Shown one piece after another: positions 44,873 to 53,200 of a stretch of DNA of 64,000 nucleotides. Position numbers and translations under genes: made by a program. The notes below the pieces were generated by a model. The model was given only the letters and a program-made list of their open reading frames with translations, ran no database searches and was not told where the DNA came from. The stretch is from positions 438,243-502,242 of the forward strand of contig NZ_MSCM01000001.1 of assembly GCF_002954665.1 (NCBI RefSeq), read 5' to 3'. The stretch comes from Polaribacter glomeratus. Its GTDB lineage: Bacteria > Bacteroidota > Bacteroidia > Flavobacteriales > Flavobacteriaceae. The first letter of the stretch is position 1, and every line of letters begins with the position of its first letter.

Positions 44873-45327
44873 TGGATTTACAAGAACACGACGATTTTGA
44901 AGAAGTAGAAATGAATTTGAAAGAAGGAGATAAAGTGCAATTGATCATTGAAACTGAATCTGCTTTGGGGTATACGGTTTTAATTAATGAAGAATTTGAC
45001 GGTTTACTTTTTAGAAGTGAAGTTTTTCAGGAGTTAGAAGAAAACATGGAAGTTACTGGCTATATCAAAAATATTCGTGAAGATGGTAAAATTGATGTTT
45101 CTTTAAGACCACAAGGTTTTAGAAATGTTATAAATTCGGATGTAGATAAAGTGCTTGCAAGGTTAAAAAGTAGCAGAGAAGGTTTTATTTTAATTACCGA
45201 TAAAAGCTCGCCAGATTCCATCCGTTTTCACATGAAAATGAGTAAAAAAGCATTTAAAAAAGCTGTTGGAAATCTTTATAAGCAAAAACTTATTGTTATT
45301 AAAGACGATAGAATAGAACTGGTTTAG
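44872..45327 (+). CDS. S1-like RNA-binding protein (CvfB C-terminal-half-like)
   Basis: 151 residues: an S1-type OB domain (about 15-85; GDKVQLIIETESALGYTVLI, GYIKNIREDGKIDVSLRP) followed by a winged-helix-like C-terminal region (about 90-150; MSKKAFKKAVGNLYKQKLIVI). This is the order of the last two domains of CvfB, here as a stand-alone protein. Predicted to bind RNA or single-stranded DNA. Coupled to menD by a 1-nt overlap. The 87-bp repeat array begins right after its stop. Confidence 0.85.
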   Translation: MDLQEHDDFEEVEMNLKEGDKVQLIIETESALGYTVLINEEFDGLLFRSEVFQELEENMEVTGYIKNIREDGKIDVSLRPQGFRNVINSDVDKVLARLKSSREGFILITDKSSPDSIRFHMKMSKKAFKKAVGNLYKQKLIVIKDDRIELV

Positions 45328-45329
45328 TT

Positions 45330-46452
45330 TTCAATTATCAATTATCAATTATCAGTTAACAGTTGTCAGTGATCAGTTATCAGTTGTCAGTGATCAGTTT
45401 TCAATTATCAATTATCAGTGAACAGTCTCAGTTCACAGTATTCAGAAACAAACTGACTGAATAGTGTAACTGAACACTGCAAACTATTCAATTATCAGTT
45501 TTCAATAAATAGTCTCAGTTAAAAGTATTCAGAAACAAACAGACTGAATAGTGTAACTGAACACTGCAAACTATTCAGTGATCAGTTTTCAATGAACAGT
45601 CTCAGTTCACAGTATTCAGAAACAAACTGACTTAATAGTGTAACTGAACACTGCAAACTATTCAGTGATCAGTTTTCAATAGATAGTCTCAGTTCACAGT
45701 ATTCAGAAACAAACTGACTGAATACTGCAACTGAACACTGCAAACTATTCAATTATCAGTTTTCAATAAATAGTCTCAGTTAAAAGTATTCAGAAACAAA
45801 CAGACTGAATAGTGTAACTGAACACTGCAAACTATTCAGTGATCAGTTTTTAATGAATAGTCTCAGTTAAGAGTATTCAGAAACAAACTGACTGAATACA
45901 GCAACTGAATACTGCAAACTATTCAGTGATCAGTTTTTAATGAATAGTCTCAGTTCACAGTATTCAGAAACAAACTGACTGAATACAGCAACTGAACACT
46001 GCAAACTATTCAGTGATCAGTTTTCAATAAATAGTCTCAGTTCACAGTATTCAGAAACAAACTGACTGAATAGTGTAACTGAACACTGCAAACTATTCAG
46101 TGATCAGTTTTCAGTGAATAGTCTCAGTTAAGAATATTCAGAAACAAACAGACTGAATACAGCAACTGAACACTGCAAACTATTCAATTATCAGTTTTCA
46201 GTGAACAGTCTCAGTTAAGAGTATTTAGAAACAAACTGACTGAATACTGCAACTGAATACTGCAAACTATTCAGTGATCAGTTTTCAATAAATAGTCTCA
46301 GTTAAGAGTATTCAGAAACAAACTGACTGAATACTGCAACTGAATACTGCATACTATTCAATTATCAGTTATCAATGAACAGTCTCAGTTAAGAGTATTC
46401 AGAAACAAACTGACTGAATACTGCAACTGAATACTGCAACTGAACATTGCCA
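45330..46452. repeat. Tandem array, 87-bp unit, about 12 copies
   Basis: The word CAGAAACAAAC (or one-base variant) recurs at 45443, 45530, 45617, 45704, 45791, 45878, 45965, 46052, 46139, 46226, 46313 and 46400, exactly 87 bp apart. A more degenerate leader of CAGTTATCAGT/CAATTATC words covers 45330-45440. Units differ by a few bases (CAGTTCACAG versus CAGTTAAGAG; AGTGTAACTG versus ACTGCAACTG). Many units contain a 10-bp inverted repeat, ACTGAATAGT / ACTATTCAGT, with a 17-nt loop. Stops occur in the reading frames examined and no gene is present. The array fills the gap between two convergent genes. There are no spacers, so it is not CRISPR. Confidence 0.97.
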
Positions 46453-46457
46453 ACTTT

Positions 46458-47615
46458 TTACCGTCCTCCAAGTCTTAAAATGTTTTCATAAAATGCATCT
46501 GCATTTGGATCTGAAGGATCCATTTTTCCGTAACCAATTTTGTATTGTTTTAGTGCTTTTTTAATCATTTTGCCAGTTTCATAATATTTGCCAATATAAT
46601 AATCGCCTAAAGGAGAAGAAGGGAATAATTTTAAAATCATTTTGCCAAAATCGCGCAAACGATCACCGTTTTCTTTTTCCATAATGATATTTTCAATCGC
46701 ATAAATATCATTTTTTCTGATGCCGAGGTCACTTCCAAATAAAAACTGAATTTCTAAATATTTATTTTCTAAATATGAAATTGCATCCAAAGGAGCCAGA
46801 TCTTTAATATTTTTATCAAATTCTTCTTTAGTAATTCCAGAATAAACCTCAAAAACTTTTGTAAGTGCTCTAGGTATTGCTTCACTCATTGCAGAAACGG
46901 AACTAGAAGTGCTTATTACATCATTAATAACATTAAAATTTTTCATTTCTAAACCAGATAATCCCTTTTGAACTTGATCAATTTGAATTTGTTTATCAGC
47001 AGAAAATGACGTGGAATTATTAGTGTAAAAGTAAAAAGTATTGTCTTCTTTTGCGAATTTTAGTAGATTGTAAGACTGTAATTCAGAGCCAATAAAATCT
47101 GAAAAACTAGGATTTATGCAAATAAAAGAATTGATAAATGCAGTGTCTTCTTTCAAAAAATGTGTAATTAAATTAGCAGAATATCCTTGACCAACTAATG
47201 TAATAAAAGGCGAAGTTCGGTAAGTACTTTCCATATAAAACAAGACTTCATCTCTAATAAAGTTATAGAAATTTTGAGCGGTAGCAGTTAATTGTCCAGA
47301 ATTGATATTAAAAGAAATGTCGGCTCCTTTGGTGTTTTCCATAGAAATTGAAACGACAATTTGTTTTGGTGCTTTGTCTTTTTTTGCAAATAAAACAGCG
47401 TTACCAACATAGGCGTCAAACAAATATTCTTCATCCAAAACAATGGTTAAAGGATAATTTTTAAGACTGTCTTTTTCATATCCTTCGGGAATATAAATAC
47501 TAATATTTCTATCCGAATCTAAAAAAGTAGATTCTAAACTTTTTTGGATTGTTTTTTGCGAAAATCCGCAGAAATAAAAAAGAATAAATAATAATGTGAG
47601 TGAGTTCTTAATCAT
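46458..47615 (-). CDS. Secreted esterase-fold protein lacking the nucleophile, with C-terminal TPR-like helices
   Basis: 385 residues; signal peptide (about 1-19, YFCGFSQK). The alpha/beta-hydrolase region (about 25-250) resembles the esterase D/Fes group: SDRNISIYIPEGYEKDSLKNYP, TIVLDEEYLFDAYVG. Where that family has the GxSxG nucleophile elbow (usually GHSFGG) it reads V-G-Q-G-Y-S-A, so Ser is replaced by Gly. The C-terminal part (about 335-385) holds a TPR-like helix pair (GDYYIGKYYETGKMIKKALKQYK). Predicted to be a non-catalytic binding protein of the cell envelope. It ends 6 bp after the repeat array. Confidence 0.8.
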   Translation of the reverse strand: MIKNSLTLLFILFYFCGFSQKTIQKSLESTFLDSDRNISIYIPEGYEKDSLKNYPLTIVLDEEYLFDAYVGNAVLFAKKDKAPKQIVVSISMENTKGADISFNINSGQLTATAQNFYNFIRDEVLFYMESTYRTSPFITLVGQGYSANLITHFLKEDTAFINSFICINPSFSDFIGSELQSYNLLKFAKEDNTFYFYTNNSTSFSADKQIQIDQVQKGLSGLEMKNFNVINDVISTSSSVSAMSEAIPRALTKVFEVYSGITKEEFDKNIKDLAPLDAISYLENKYLEIQFLFGSDLGIRKNDIYAIENIIMEKENGDRLRDFGKMILKLFPSSPLGDYYIGKYYETGKMIKKALKQYKIGYGKMDPSDPNADAFYENILRLGGR

Positions 47616-47685
47616 ACGTTAGAATGTTTATTTTTGCAAGCAATGATCTTTTGTTCTGTTACAAGAACGTACAAAATACAAAAAT

Positions 47686-48525
47686 ATGATACAACCTGAA
47701 TGGAAAACAGCTAAAGAATACGAAGATATTACCTATCAAAAGTGCAACGGAGTTGCAAGAATAGCGTTTAACAGACCAAATGTTAGAAATGCATTTCGCC
47801 CAAAAACAACAAAAGAGTTGTACGAAGCTTTTTATGATGCTGGCGAAGATGTAAATATTGGTGTGGTTTTGCTATCTGCAGAAGGACCAAGTACAAAAGA
47901 TGGCGTGTATTCTTTTTGTTCTGGCGGAGATCAAAAAGCAAGAGGACATCAAGGATATGTTGGTGACGATGGTTACCACAGATTAAATATTTTAGAAGTA
48001 CAACGTTTAATTAGATTTATGCCAAAAGCAGTAATTGCGGTGGTTCCTGGTTGGGCAGTTGGTGGCGGACATAGTTTACATGTGGTTTGCGATTTAACTT
48101 TAGCCTCTAAAGAACACGCAATTTTTAAACAAACGGATGCTGATGTAACGTCTTTTGATGGTGGTTACGGTTCTGCATATTTGGCAAAAATGGTTGGTCA
48201 AAAAAGAGCAAGAGAAATTTTCTTTTTAGGAAGAAATTATTCGGCACAAGAAGCTTATGATATGGGAATGGTAAATGCTGTTATTCCGCATGACGAATTA
48301 GAATCTACCGCTTATGAATGGGCGCAAGAAATATTAGAAAAGAGTCCGACTTCTATTAGAATGTTAAAATTTGCAATGAATTTAACAGATGACGGAATGG
48401 TTGGGCAACAAGTTTTTGCTGGTGAAGCAACACGATTGGCGTATATGACGGATGAAGCAAAAGAAGGAAGAGATGCTTTTTTGGAAAAAAGAAAACCTAA
48501 TTTTCCTAAAAAATGGATACCATAG
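47686..48525 (+). CDS. menB: 1,4-dihydroxy-2-naphthoyl-CoA synthase
   Basis: 279 residues, crotonase fold. MenB-specific features: the N-terminal WKTAKEYEDITYQKCNGVARI, FCSGGDQKARGHQGYVGDDG (oxyanion hole), TSFDGGYGSAYLAKMVGQKRAREIFFLG and the C-terminal RKPNFPKKW. It closes the naphthoate ring in menaquinone synthesis. Convincing partner of menD at 43214. Confidence 0.98.
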   Translation: MIQPEWKTAKEYEDITYQKCNGVARIAFNRPNVRNAFRPKTTKELYEAFYDAGEDVNIGVVLLSAEGPSTKDGVYSFCSGGDQKARGHQGYVGDDGYHRLNILEVQRLIRFMPKAVIAVVPGWAVGGGHSLHVVCDLTLASKEHAIFKQTDADVTSFDGGYGSAYLAKMVGQKRAREIFFLGRNYSAQEAYDMGMVNAVIPHDELESTAYEWAQEILEKSPTSIRMLKFAMNLTDDGMVGQQVFAGEATRLAYMTDEAKEGRDAFLEKRKPNFPKKWIP

Positions 48526-48680
48526 ACAAGTAGGCAGTTTTTAAGCATTCAGTTGGCAGTCACAGTTTTCAGTTTAATAAGTGAATGTGTTTTTTGATTA
48601 ACGTATAGAAATTAATAGAAATTCCAAATTACCCAGTTTGAAGTTCCTTCTCTTTGGGAAGGTTAGGATGGGCTGTTTTT

Positions 48681-49550
48681 ATGAAATCACAAGTAGTAAC
48701 TTTTTTAATAAAATGTCCTGATCAAAAAGGATTGGTGGCTAAAATTACTAATTTCTTTTTTGAAAAAGGATTCAATATTTTAAGTTGTCAGCAATATGTA
48801 AATTCTATTGAAGATACTTATTTTATGAGAGTTCGTTTAAATGCAGACGGAACAAATATTTCAAAAACTGAATTAGAAAAAAGTTTTTTAGAATTAGCAG
48901 CGCCTTTAGAATTTAATTGGTCTGTAAATTATGGCGATAAAAAGCAGAATGTTGCCATTATGGTTTCGCATACAAGTCATAATTTATACGATTTATTAGA
49001 GCGATCTAAAGAAGGTCGTTTAGATTGTACTATAAAAATGATTGTTAGTAATCATGATAAATTAAGATACATTGCAGAAATGTTTGGGATTCCTTTTCAT
49101 TATTTACCCGTTACCAAGGAAACGAAATTAACCCAAGAAGCTCAAGTAATTGAGTTGTTAGATTCTAATGAAATCGATTTGGTAATTATGGCGAGATATA
49201 TGCAAATCTTGTCTTCGGATTTTATCAATCATTATCCAGAGCGAATTATTAATATTCATCATTCTTTTTTACCTGCTTTTCAAGGAGCAGATCCATATAA
49301 AAAAGCATATGAAAGAGGTGTAAAGTTAATAGGAGCAACGGCACATTATGCAACAGAAGATTTAGATGAAGGACCTATTATTGAGCAAGATGTAAAGCCG
49401 GTAACACACGAAAGCACGCCAACAACTTTAAAAAGAATTGGTGCAGATATAGAAAAATTAGTATTGGCAAGAGCAGTAAAATGCCATTTAAACCATCAAA
49501 TAATAGTTTCAGGAAATAGAGCAATTGTTTTTCCAGAAGCAGGGGAGTAA
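48681..49550 (+). CDS. purU: Formyltetrahydrofolate deformylase
   Basis: 289 residues from ATG 48681 (a longer upstream frame is not family-like). N-terminal ACT domain (about 1-85; FLIKCPDQKGLVAKITNFF) and C-terminal formyl-transfer domain (about 95-285) with IVSNHDKLRYIAEMFGIPF, NIHHSFLPAFQGADPYKKAY and the catalytic Asp in YATEDLDEGPIIEQ. It releases formate from 10-formyl-THF, feeding purine synthesis and one-carbon balance. Confidence 0.97.
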   Translation: MKSQVVTFLIKCPDQKGLVAKITNFFFEKGFNILSCQQYVNSIEDTYFMRVRLNADGTNISKTELEKSFLELAAPLEFNWSVNYGDKKQNVAIMVSHTSHNLYDLLERSKEGRLDCTIKMIVSNHDKLRYIAEMFGIPFHYLPVTKETKLTQEAQVIELLDSNEIDLVIMARYMQILSSDFINHYPERIINIHHSFLPAFQGADPYKKAYERGVKLIGATAHYATEDLDEGPIIEQDVKPVTHESTPTTLKRIGADIEKLVLARAVKCHLNHQIIVSGNRAIVFPEAGE

Positions 49551-49646
49551 AAAAAAGTAAGTAGTATTTCAGTTGCAGTTGGCAGTCTATAAAAAATAAA
49601 ATTATCAACTTTAATTTTTGAATCATTTAATTCTCAATAAAAAGGA

Positions 49647-50255
49647 ATGAAAATAATTTGTATTGGGCGCAATTACGCAAAACATATAGAAGAGTTAGCG
49701 AACGAAAAACCAGAAAACCCTGTTGTTTTTTTGAAGCCAGATTCTGCAATTTTACCAAAAAAGAATCCATTTTTTATTCCGCCTTTTTCTAATAATGTTC
49801 ATTATGAAGTAGAGGTTTTAATTAAGATTAATAAAGTTGGTAAATACATTGATGCAAAATTTGCACATAAATATTATGATGAAATTGGTTTAGGAATCGA
49901 TTTTACAGCAAGAGATGTGCAAGACGCGTGTAAAGAAAAAGGGTTGCCTTGGGAAAAAGCAAAGGCTTTTGATGGAAGTGCCGTTGTGGGTGAATTTTAT
50001 CCAAAAGAACAATTCGATTTAGAGAATTTACAATTTCAATTGTTTAAGAACGATGAAATTGTTCAGGATGGTAACACCAATGCAATGTTGTGGAAAACCG
50101 ATGAATTGATTGCTTATGTTTCTCAATATTTTACTTTAAAAAAGGGAGATATTATTTTTACAGGAACGCCTGCAGGCGTTGGAAAAATTTTAGAGAATGA
50201 TACTTTAAAAGGAGTTATTGAAGGAAAAGAGGCATTTAATATTAGAGTGAAATAA
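49647..50255 (+). CDS. Fumarylacetoacetate hydrolase family protein
   Basis: 202 residues. FAH-fold metal site: HYEVEVLIKINKVG (E-x-E), GIDFTARDVQDACKEKG, the KAFDGSAVVG segment and GDIIFTGTPAGVGKI. Small stand-alone members hydrolyse or decarboxylate acylpyruvate-like compounds (for example 5-oxopent-3-ene dioates, oxaloacetate); the substrate is not readable from sequence. No signal peptide. Start ATG 49647. Confidence 0.93.
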   Translation: MKIICIGRNYAKHIEELANEKPENPVVFLKPDSAILPKKNPFFIPPFSNNVHYEVEVLIKINKVGKYIDAKFAHKYYDEIGLGIDFTARDVQDACKEKGLPWEKAKAFDGSAVVGEFYPKEQFDLENLQFQLFKNDEIVQDGNTNAMLWKTDELIAYVSQYFTLKKGDIIFTGTPAGVGKILENDTLKGVIEGKEAFNIRVK

Positions 50256-50270
50256 ACGAGAATTAAATAA

Positions 50271-50585
50271 TTGGGATATTTAGGTTGCATATTTCTTTTT
50301 TACGTGGGTTTTTATTTTTTTAGACTTGCAGAAAATCATGAAAAGAATAAATGGTTATTTGGTTTTTTAGGAATCATTATTTTCGCAGTCGCATATTTCA
50401 CGTATGTTCTTTTTTGTAAGTTTTTTAATTCAGAAGAGTTTAATGTAGATAATCTGCCAGCAATAGGTATGAAAGCATTTTTTATCGGTTTATTTTTTCT
50501 GGTTATTATATTTCATTTATTAAATTTTGTTTGGAGTAAAAAAAAGAAGGTAAAGGTTGATTCAATAGATAAAATAGGAGAATAG
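50271..50585 (+). CDS. Small membrane protein, 104 aa
   Basis: Start TTG 50271 (no ATG in frame close by). Three hydrophobic segments: about 2-14, 27-48 and 65-88, with an acidic/basic tail (KKKKVKVDSIDKIGE). Not recognised. It lies 15 nt after the FAH-family gene and ends directly before the cinA ATG, so it is cotranscribed with both. Confidence 0.7.
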   Translation: MGYLGCIFLFYVGFYFFRLAENHEKNKWLFGFLGIIIFAVAYFTYVLFCKFFNSEEFNVDNLPAIGMKAFFIGLFFLVIIFHLLNFVWSKKKKVKVDSIDKIGE

Positions 50586-51827
50586 ATGAAAGCAGAAATT
50601 ATAACCATTGGAGATGAGATTTTAATAGGTCAGATTGTTGATACAAATTCACAGTGGATAGGAATTGAATTGAATAAGATTGGGGTTTCTGTGTATCAGA
50701 TTTCTTCAATTCAGGATGATAAACAACACATTTTAAATGCGTTAAAAGAAGCGCAAGAAAGAGTAGATATTGTTATTCTAACAGGAGGCCTAGGACCAAC
50801 AAAAGATGATATCACAAAAAAAACCATTGCAGAATTCTTTCATGATGATGAAATTGTTGAATATCCAGAAGTTTTAGAACACATTAAAGGATTGTTTAGA
50901 AAAATAAACCATCCGTTTAAAGAAGTGCAGCGTTTTCAAGCGCAATTGCCATCCAAAGCAACTTTATTAATGAATAATTTTGGGACAGCACCAGGAATGT
51001 GGTTTTATGAAAATAACACAGTCTTTGTGTCACTTCCCGGAGTTCCTTATGAAATGAAAGGGTTAATTACTAATCAGGTTTTACCAAGAATTCAGCAACA
51101 ATTTAAATTGCCATTTATTATTCATAAAACAATTATGACGTATGGACAAGGCGAAAGTACGATTGCAGAAAGAATAGAAGATTTTGAGAATAATTTACCA
51201 GCTTATATAAAGTTAGCGTACTTGCCCTCGTTTGGTAAAGTGCGTTTAAGATTATCCGCCAAAGGCGAAAACAAAGAAATTCTTGAAAAGGAGTTAAACG
51301 AAAAAGTTGCTGCAATTTATCAACTAATTCCAGAAATTATTACAGGTTTAGATGATGATCGTTCTTTAGAAAAAAGAGTAGGAGAGTTGTTGCAAAAGAA
51401 TAACAAGACAATTTGTACAGCAGAAAGCATTACAGGTGGTAAAATAGCTGCAACAATTGTCTCTATAGAAGGTTCATCAGCCTATTACAAAGGCAGTTTT
51501 GTAACCTATTCTGCCGCAACAAAAACAAGTTTGTTAGGCGTTTTGCCAGCAACGATTCAAGAACATTCTGTTGTAAGTAAAGAGGTTGCTTTAGAAATGG
51601 CAAAAGGTGCAAAAGAAAGATTGCAAACTAATTATGCAATTGCAGTTACAGGAAACGCAGGCCCAACAACAGATCATAATGATAAAAGTGTTGGTTTGGT
51701 GTATATTGCTTTTGTATCCGATGAAAAAGAGTTCGTTGAGGAATTTAATTTTGGGCAACCAAGAGAAAAAGTGATTAATAGAACCGTTAGTAAAGCGCTA
51801 GAAATAGTGTACAGAGAATTGATGTAA
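50586..51827 (+). CDS. cinA: CinA-family protein with C-terminal NMN amidohydrolase domain
   Basis: 413 residues. N-terminal MoCF/COG1058 domain (about 1-170; AEIITIGDEILIGQIVDTNS, ILTGGLGPTKDD) and C-terminal PncC-like domain (about 255-410; TICTAESITGGKIAATIVSIEG, FVTYSAATK, AVTGNAGP). It salvages NMN by deamidation and has an ADP-ribose pyrophosphatase-like N-terminal half. Full length. ATG directly follows the stop of the small membrane protein. Confidence 0.96.
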   Translation: MKAEIITIGDEILIGQIVDTNSQWIGIELNKIGVSVYQISSIQDDKQHILNALKEAQERVDIVILTGGLGPTKDDITKKTIAEFFHDDEIVEYPEVLEHIKGLFRKINHPFKEVQRFQAQLPSKATLLMNNFGTAPGMWFYENNTVFVSLPGVPYEMKGLITNQVLPRIQQQFKLPFIIHKTIMTYGQGESTIAERIEDFENNLPAYIKLAYLPSFGKVRLRLSAKGENKEILEKELNEKVAAIYQLIPEIITGLDDDRSLEKRVGELLQKNNKTICTAESITGGKIAATIVSIEGSSAYYKGSFVTYSAATKTSLLGVLPATIQEHSVVSKEVALEMAKGAKERLQTNYAIAVTGNAGPTTDHNDKSVGLVYIAFVSDEKEFVEEFNFGQPREKVINRTVSKALEIVYRELM

Positions 51828-52180
51828 TCTGCTTTTACAACCCATTTATTTTGTTCTAAATTAGAATAAGTGAGCTAAAAATGAATGGTAGTAGTCTATA
51901 ATTATTTATTATTAGTTGGTATTTTGGTTTTTAAATATGGCTCTATTTTTACCAAATTATAAACAGTTTAGAACTTTTGGAAAACTATATTACTTTTTTA
52001 AGATTTCAGGTTTTTTAAAAACGAGCCTGAAAAACAAGGGTTTAAAAGTTCTAGTAATTTTAGAAATCTATTTATTACCAGGTCTTTTTAGAGTTTGTTT
52101 ATCTAAAAAGCATCAGAAAAAAAGGCCTTTTTGATATCGATGAAACATTATTACAAAAGAAAAGTAAAAAATTTATAAAA
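51828..52180. other. Intergenic region between cinA and rpmB
   Basis: More than 300 bases, AT-rich. It includes a weak open frame (51937-52134, described separately) and a small hairpin around 52004-52034 (TTTCAGG / CCTGAAA). The rpmB promoter follows at 52181. Confidence 0.5.
51937..52134 (+). CDS. Doubtful small ORF, 65 aa
   Basis: ATG at 51937, no stop until 52134. The translation is Leu/Phe/Lys-rich (MALFLPNYKQFRTFGKLYYF then KISGFLKTSLKNKGLKVLVI and ILEIYLLPGLF). It has no signal peptide, recognisable domain or promoter. It may be a real short protein, a remnant of a larger gene or a chance frame. I list it only because nothing else explains the stretch. Confidence 0.25.
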   Translation: MALFLPNYKQFRTFGKLYYFFKISGFLKTSLKNKGLKVLVILEIYLLPGLFRVCLSKKHQKKRPF

Positions 52181-52216
52181 TTGTTTTGTTCATAATTAGA
52201 ATTAATTGTAAATTTG
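52181..52216 (+). promoter_or_regulatory. rpmB operon promoter (Bacteroidota type)
   Basis: TAAATTTG at 52209-52216, with candidate -33 TTG elements at 52186-52188 (20-nt spacing) and 52181-52183. The transcription start would be near 52222, leaving a leader of about 35 nt before rpmB. Confidence 0.75.
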
Positions 52217-52257
52217 CACCTCGTTTAGAGATAACACTATAAAATACTGTCAAGATA

Positions 52258-52497
52258 ATGTCTAGAGTTTGTGAATTAACAGGAAAAAAAGCAATGGTTG
52301 GGAACAATGTTTCTCATGCTATGAATAGAACAAAAAGAACATTTGACGCTAACTTAATGACCAAGCGTTTTTATATTCCAGAAGAAGATAAGTGGATTAC
52401 ATTAAAGATATCTGCTTCAGCTTTAAAAAATATTAACAAGAAAGGAATTTCTGCAGTTATTAAAGAAGCAAAAGCTAACGGATTTTTAACAAAATAA
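52258..52497 (+). CDS. rpmB: 50S ribosomal protein L28
   Basis: 79 residues. L28 signature MSRVCELTGKKAMVGNNVSH with NRTKRTFDANLMTKRFYIPE. Only one cysteine, so it is the zinc-independent form. First gene of the rpmB-rpmG-DUF4295 operon, 26 nt before rpmG. Confidence 0.98.
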   Translation: MSRVCELTGKKAMVGNNVSHAMNRTKRTFDANLMTKRFYIPEEDKWITLKISASALKNINKKGISAVIKEAKANGFLTK

Positions 52498-52523
52498 TCT
52501 AAAGCTAGTAAAAACATACAGAG

Positions 52524-52706
52524 ATGGCAAAAAAAGGAAACAGAGTTCAGGTAATTTTAGAATGTACAGAGCATAAAGCTTCAGGAGAAAGAGGTACTTC
52601 TAGATATATTACTACTAAGAACAAAAAGAACACTCCAGATAGAATGGAAATTAAAAAATTCAATCCTATCTTAAAAAAAGTGACTGTTCACAAAGAAATT
52701 AAATAA
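52524..52706 (+). CDS. rpmG: 50S ribosomal protein L33
   Basis: 60 residues; [20 protein letters not shown] and the [20 protein letters not shown] core of L33. The CxxC pairs of the zinc form are absent (one Cys only), so this is the C-minus form. 26 nt after rpmB and 52 nt before the DUF4295 gene. Confidence 0.98.
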   Translation: MAKKGNRVQVILECTEHKASGERGTSRYITTKNKKNTPDRMEIKKFNPILKKVTVHKEIK

Positions 52707-52758
52707 TTAAAACATCTAGAACTCAGAAATGAGCATATAGATTAAAAACATTTAGACA

Positions 52759-52911
52759 ATGGCAAAAAAAACAGTTGCATCGTTACAAACTTCATCTAAA
52801 AGATTAAGTAAAGCTATCAAAATGGTGAAATCTCCAAAATCAGGAGCTTACACATTTGTAGAATCGATCATGGAACCAGAAAAAGTAGATGCCTTTTTAG
52901 CAAAAAAGTAA
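52759..52911 (+). CDS. DUF4295 protein, 50 aa
   Basis: 50 residues from ATG 52759 to TAA 52911: begins MAKKTVASLQTSSKRLSKAI and ends ESIMEPEKVDAFLAKK. A basic, helical micro-protein (DUF4295) that in Bacteroidota almost always follows rpmG, suggesting an association with the ribosome; its function is not known to me. The operon terminator follows at 52932. Confidence 0.95.
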   Translation: MAKKTVASLQTSSKRLSKAIKMVKSPKSGAYTFVESIMEPEKVDAFLAKK

Positions 52912-52931
52912 TATTTACTACATAAAATATT

Positions 52932-52968
52932 TAAAGCTACTTTCTAATTTAGAAAGTAGCTTTTTTTA
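52932..52968 (+). terminator. Ribosomal protein operon terminator
   Basis: AAAGCTACTTTCT paired with AGAAAGTAGCTTT, 6-nt loop, T7 tail. Confidence 0.92.
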
Positions 52969-52990
52969 TGGGTTATAATTACGTATTTTT

Positions 52991-53096
52991 GAGCGTTACC
53001 TAAAGGTCGGGCTTTACGCTAAATCTTTTTTTAATTAAAACCTGCTAAGGCAGATTTTTTAATCAAAAAAAGGATATCGCTTCAATCCCTAACGCC
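52991..53096. repeat. Recurrent flavobacterial palindromic element, copy 2
   Basis: Outer arms GCGTTACC (near 52993) and CCTAACGC (near 53088). Inner AATCTTTTTTTAATTAAA and TTTTTTAATCAAAAAAAGGAT pair as a long AT stem around CCTGCTAAGGCAG, itself a small hairpin. The right arm AAAAGGATATCGCTTCAATC parallels the element at 43022-43091. It sits between the ribosomal operon terminator and ftsY. Confidence 0.65.
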
Positions 53097-53200
53097 AGTT
53101 GTTTGCTAATAAAAAGTAAATCTGACAAATTGACGACAATTTAAGGTGGCACAATATTAGACAGCTAAAAAGTATTAACTAAAAACTAGCAACTCGAATT

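Noticed and set aside
45330..46452. CRISPR-like array
   Set aside because: Units of exactly 87 bp are contiguous and nearly identical along their whole length, with no variable spacers and no cas genes.
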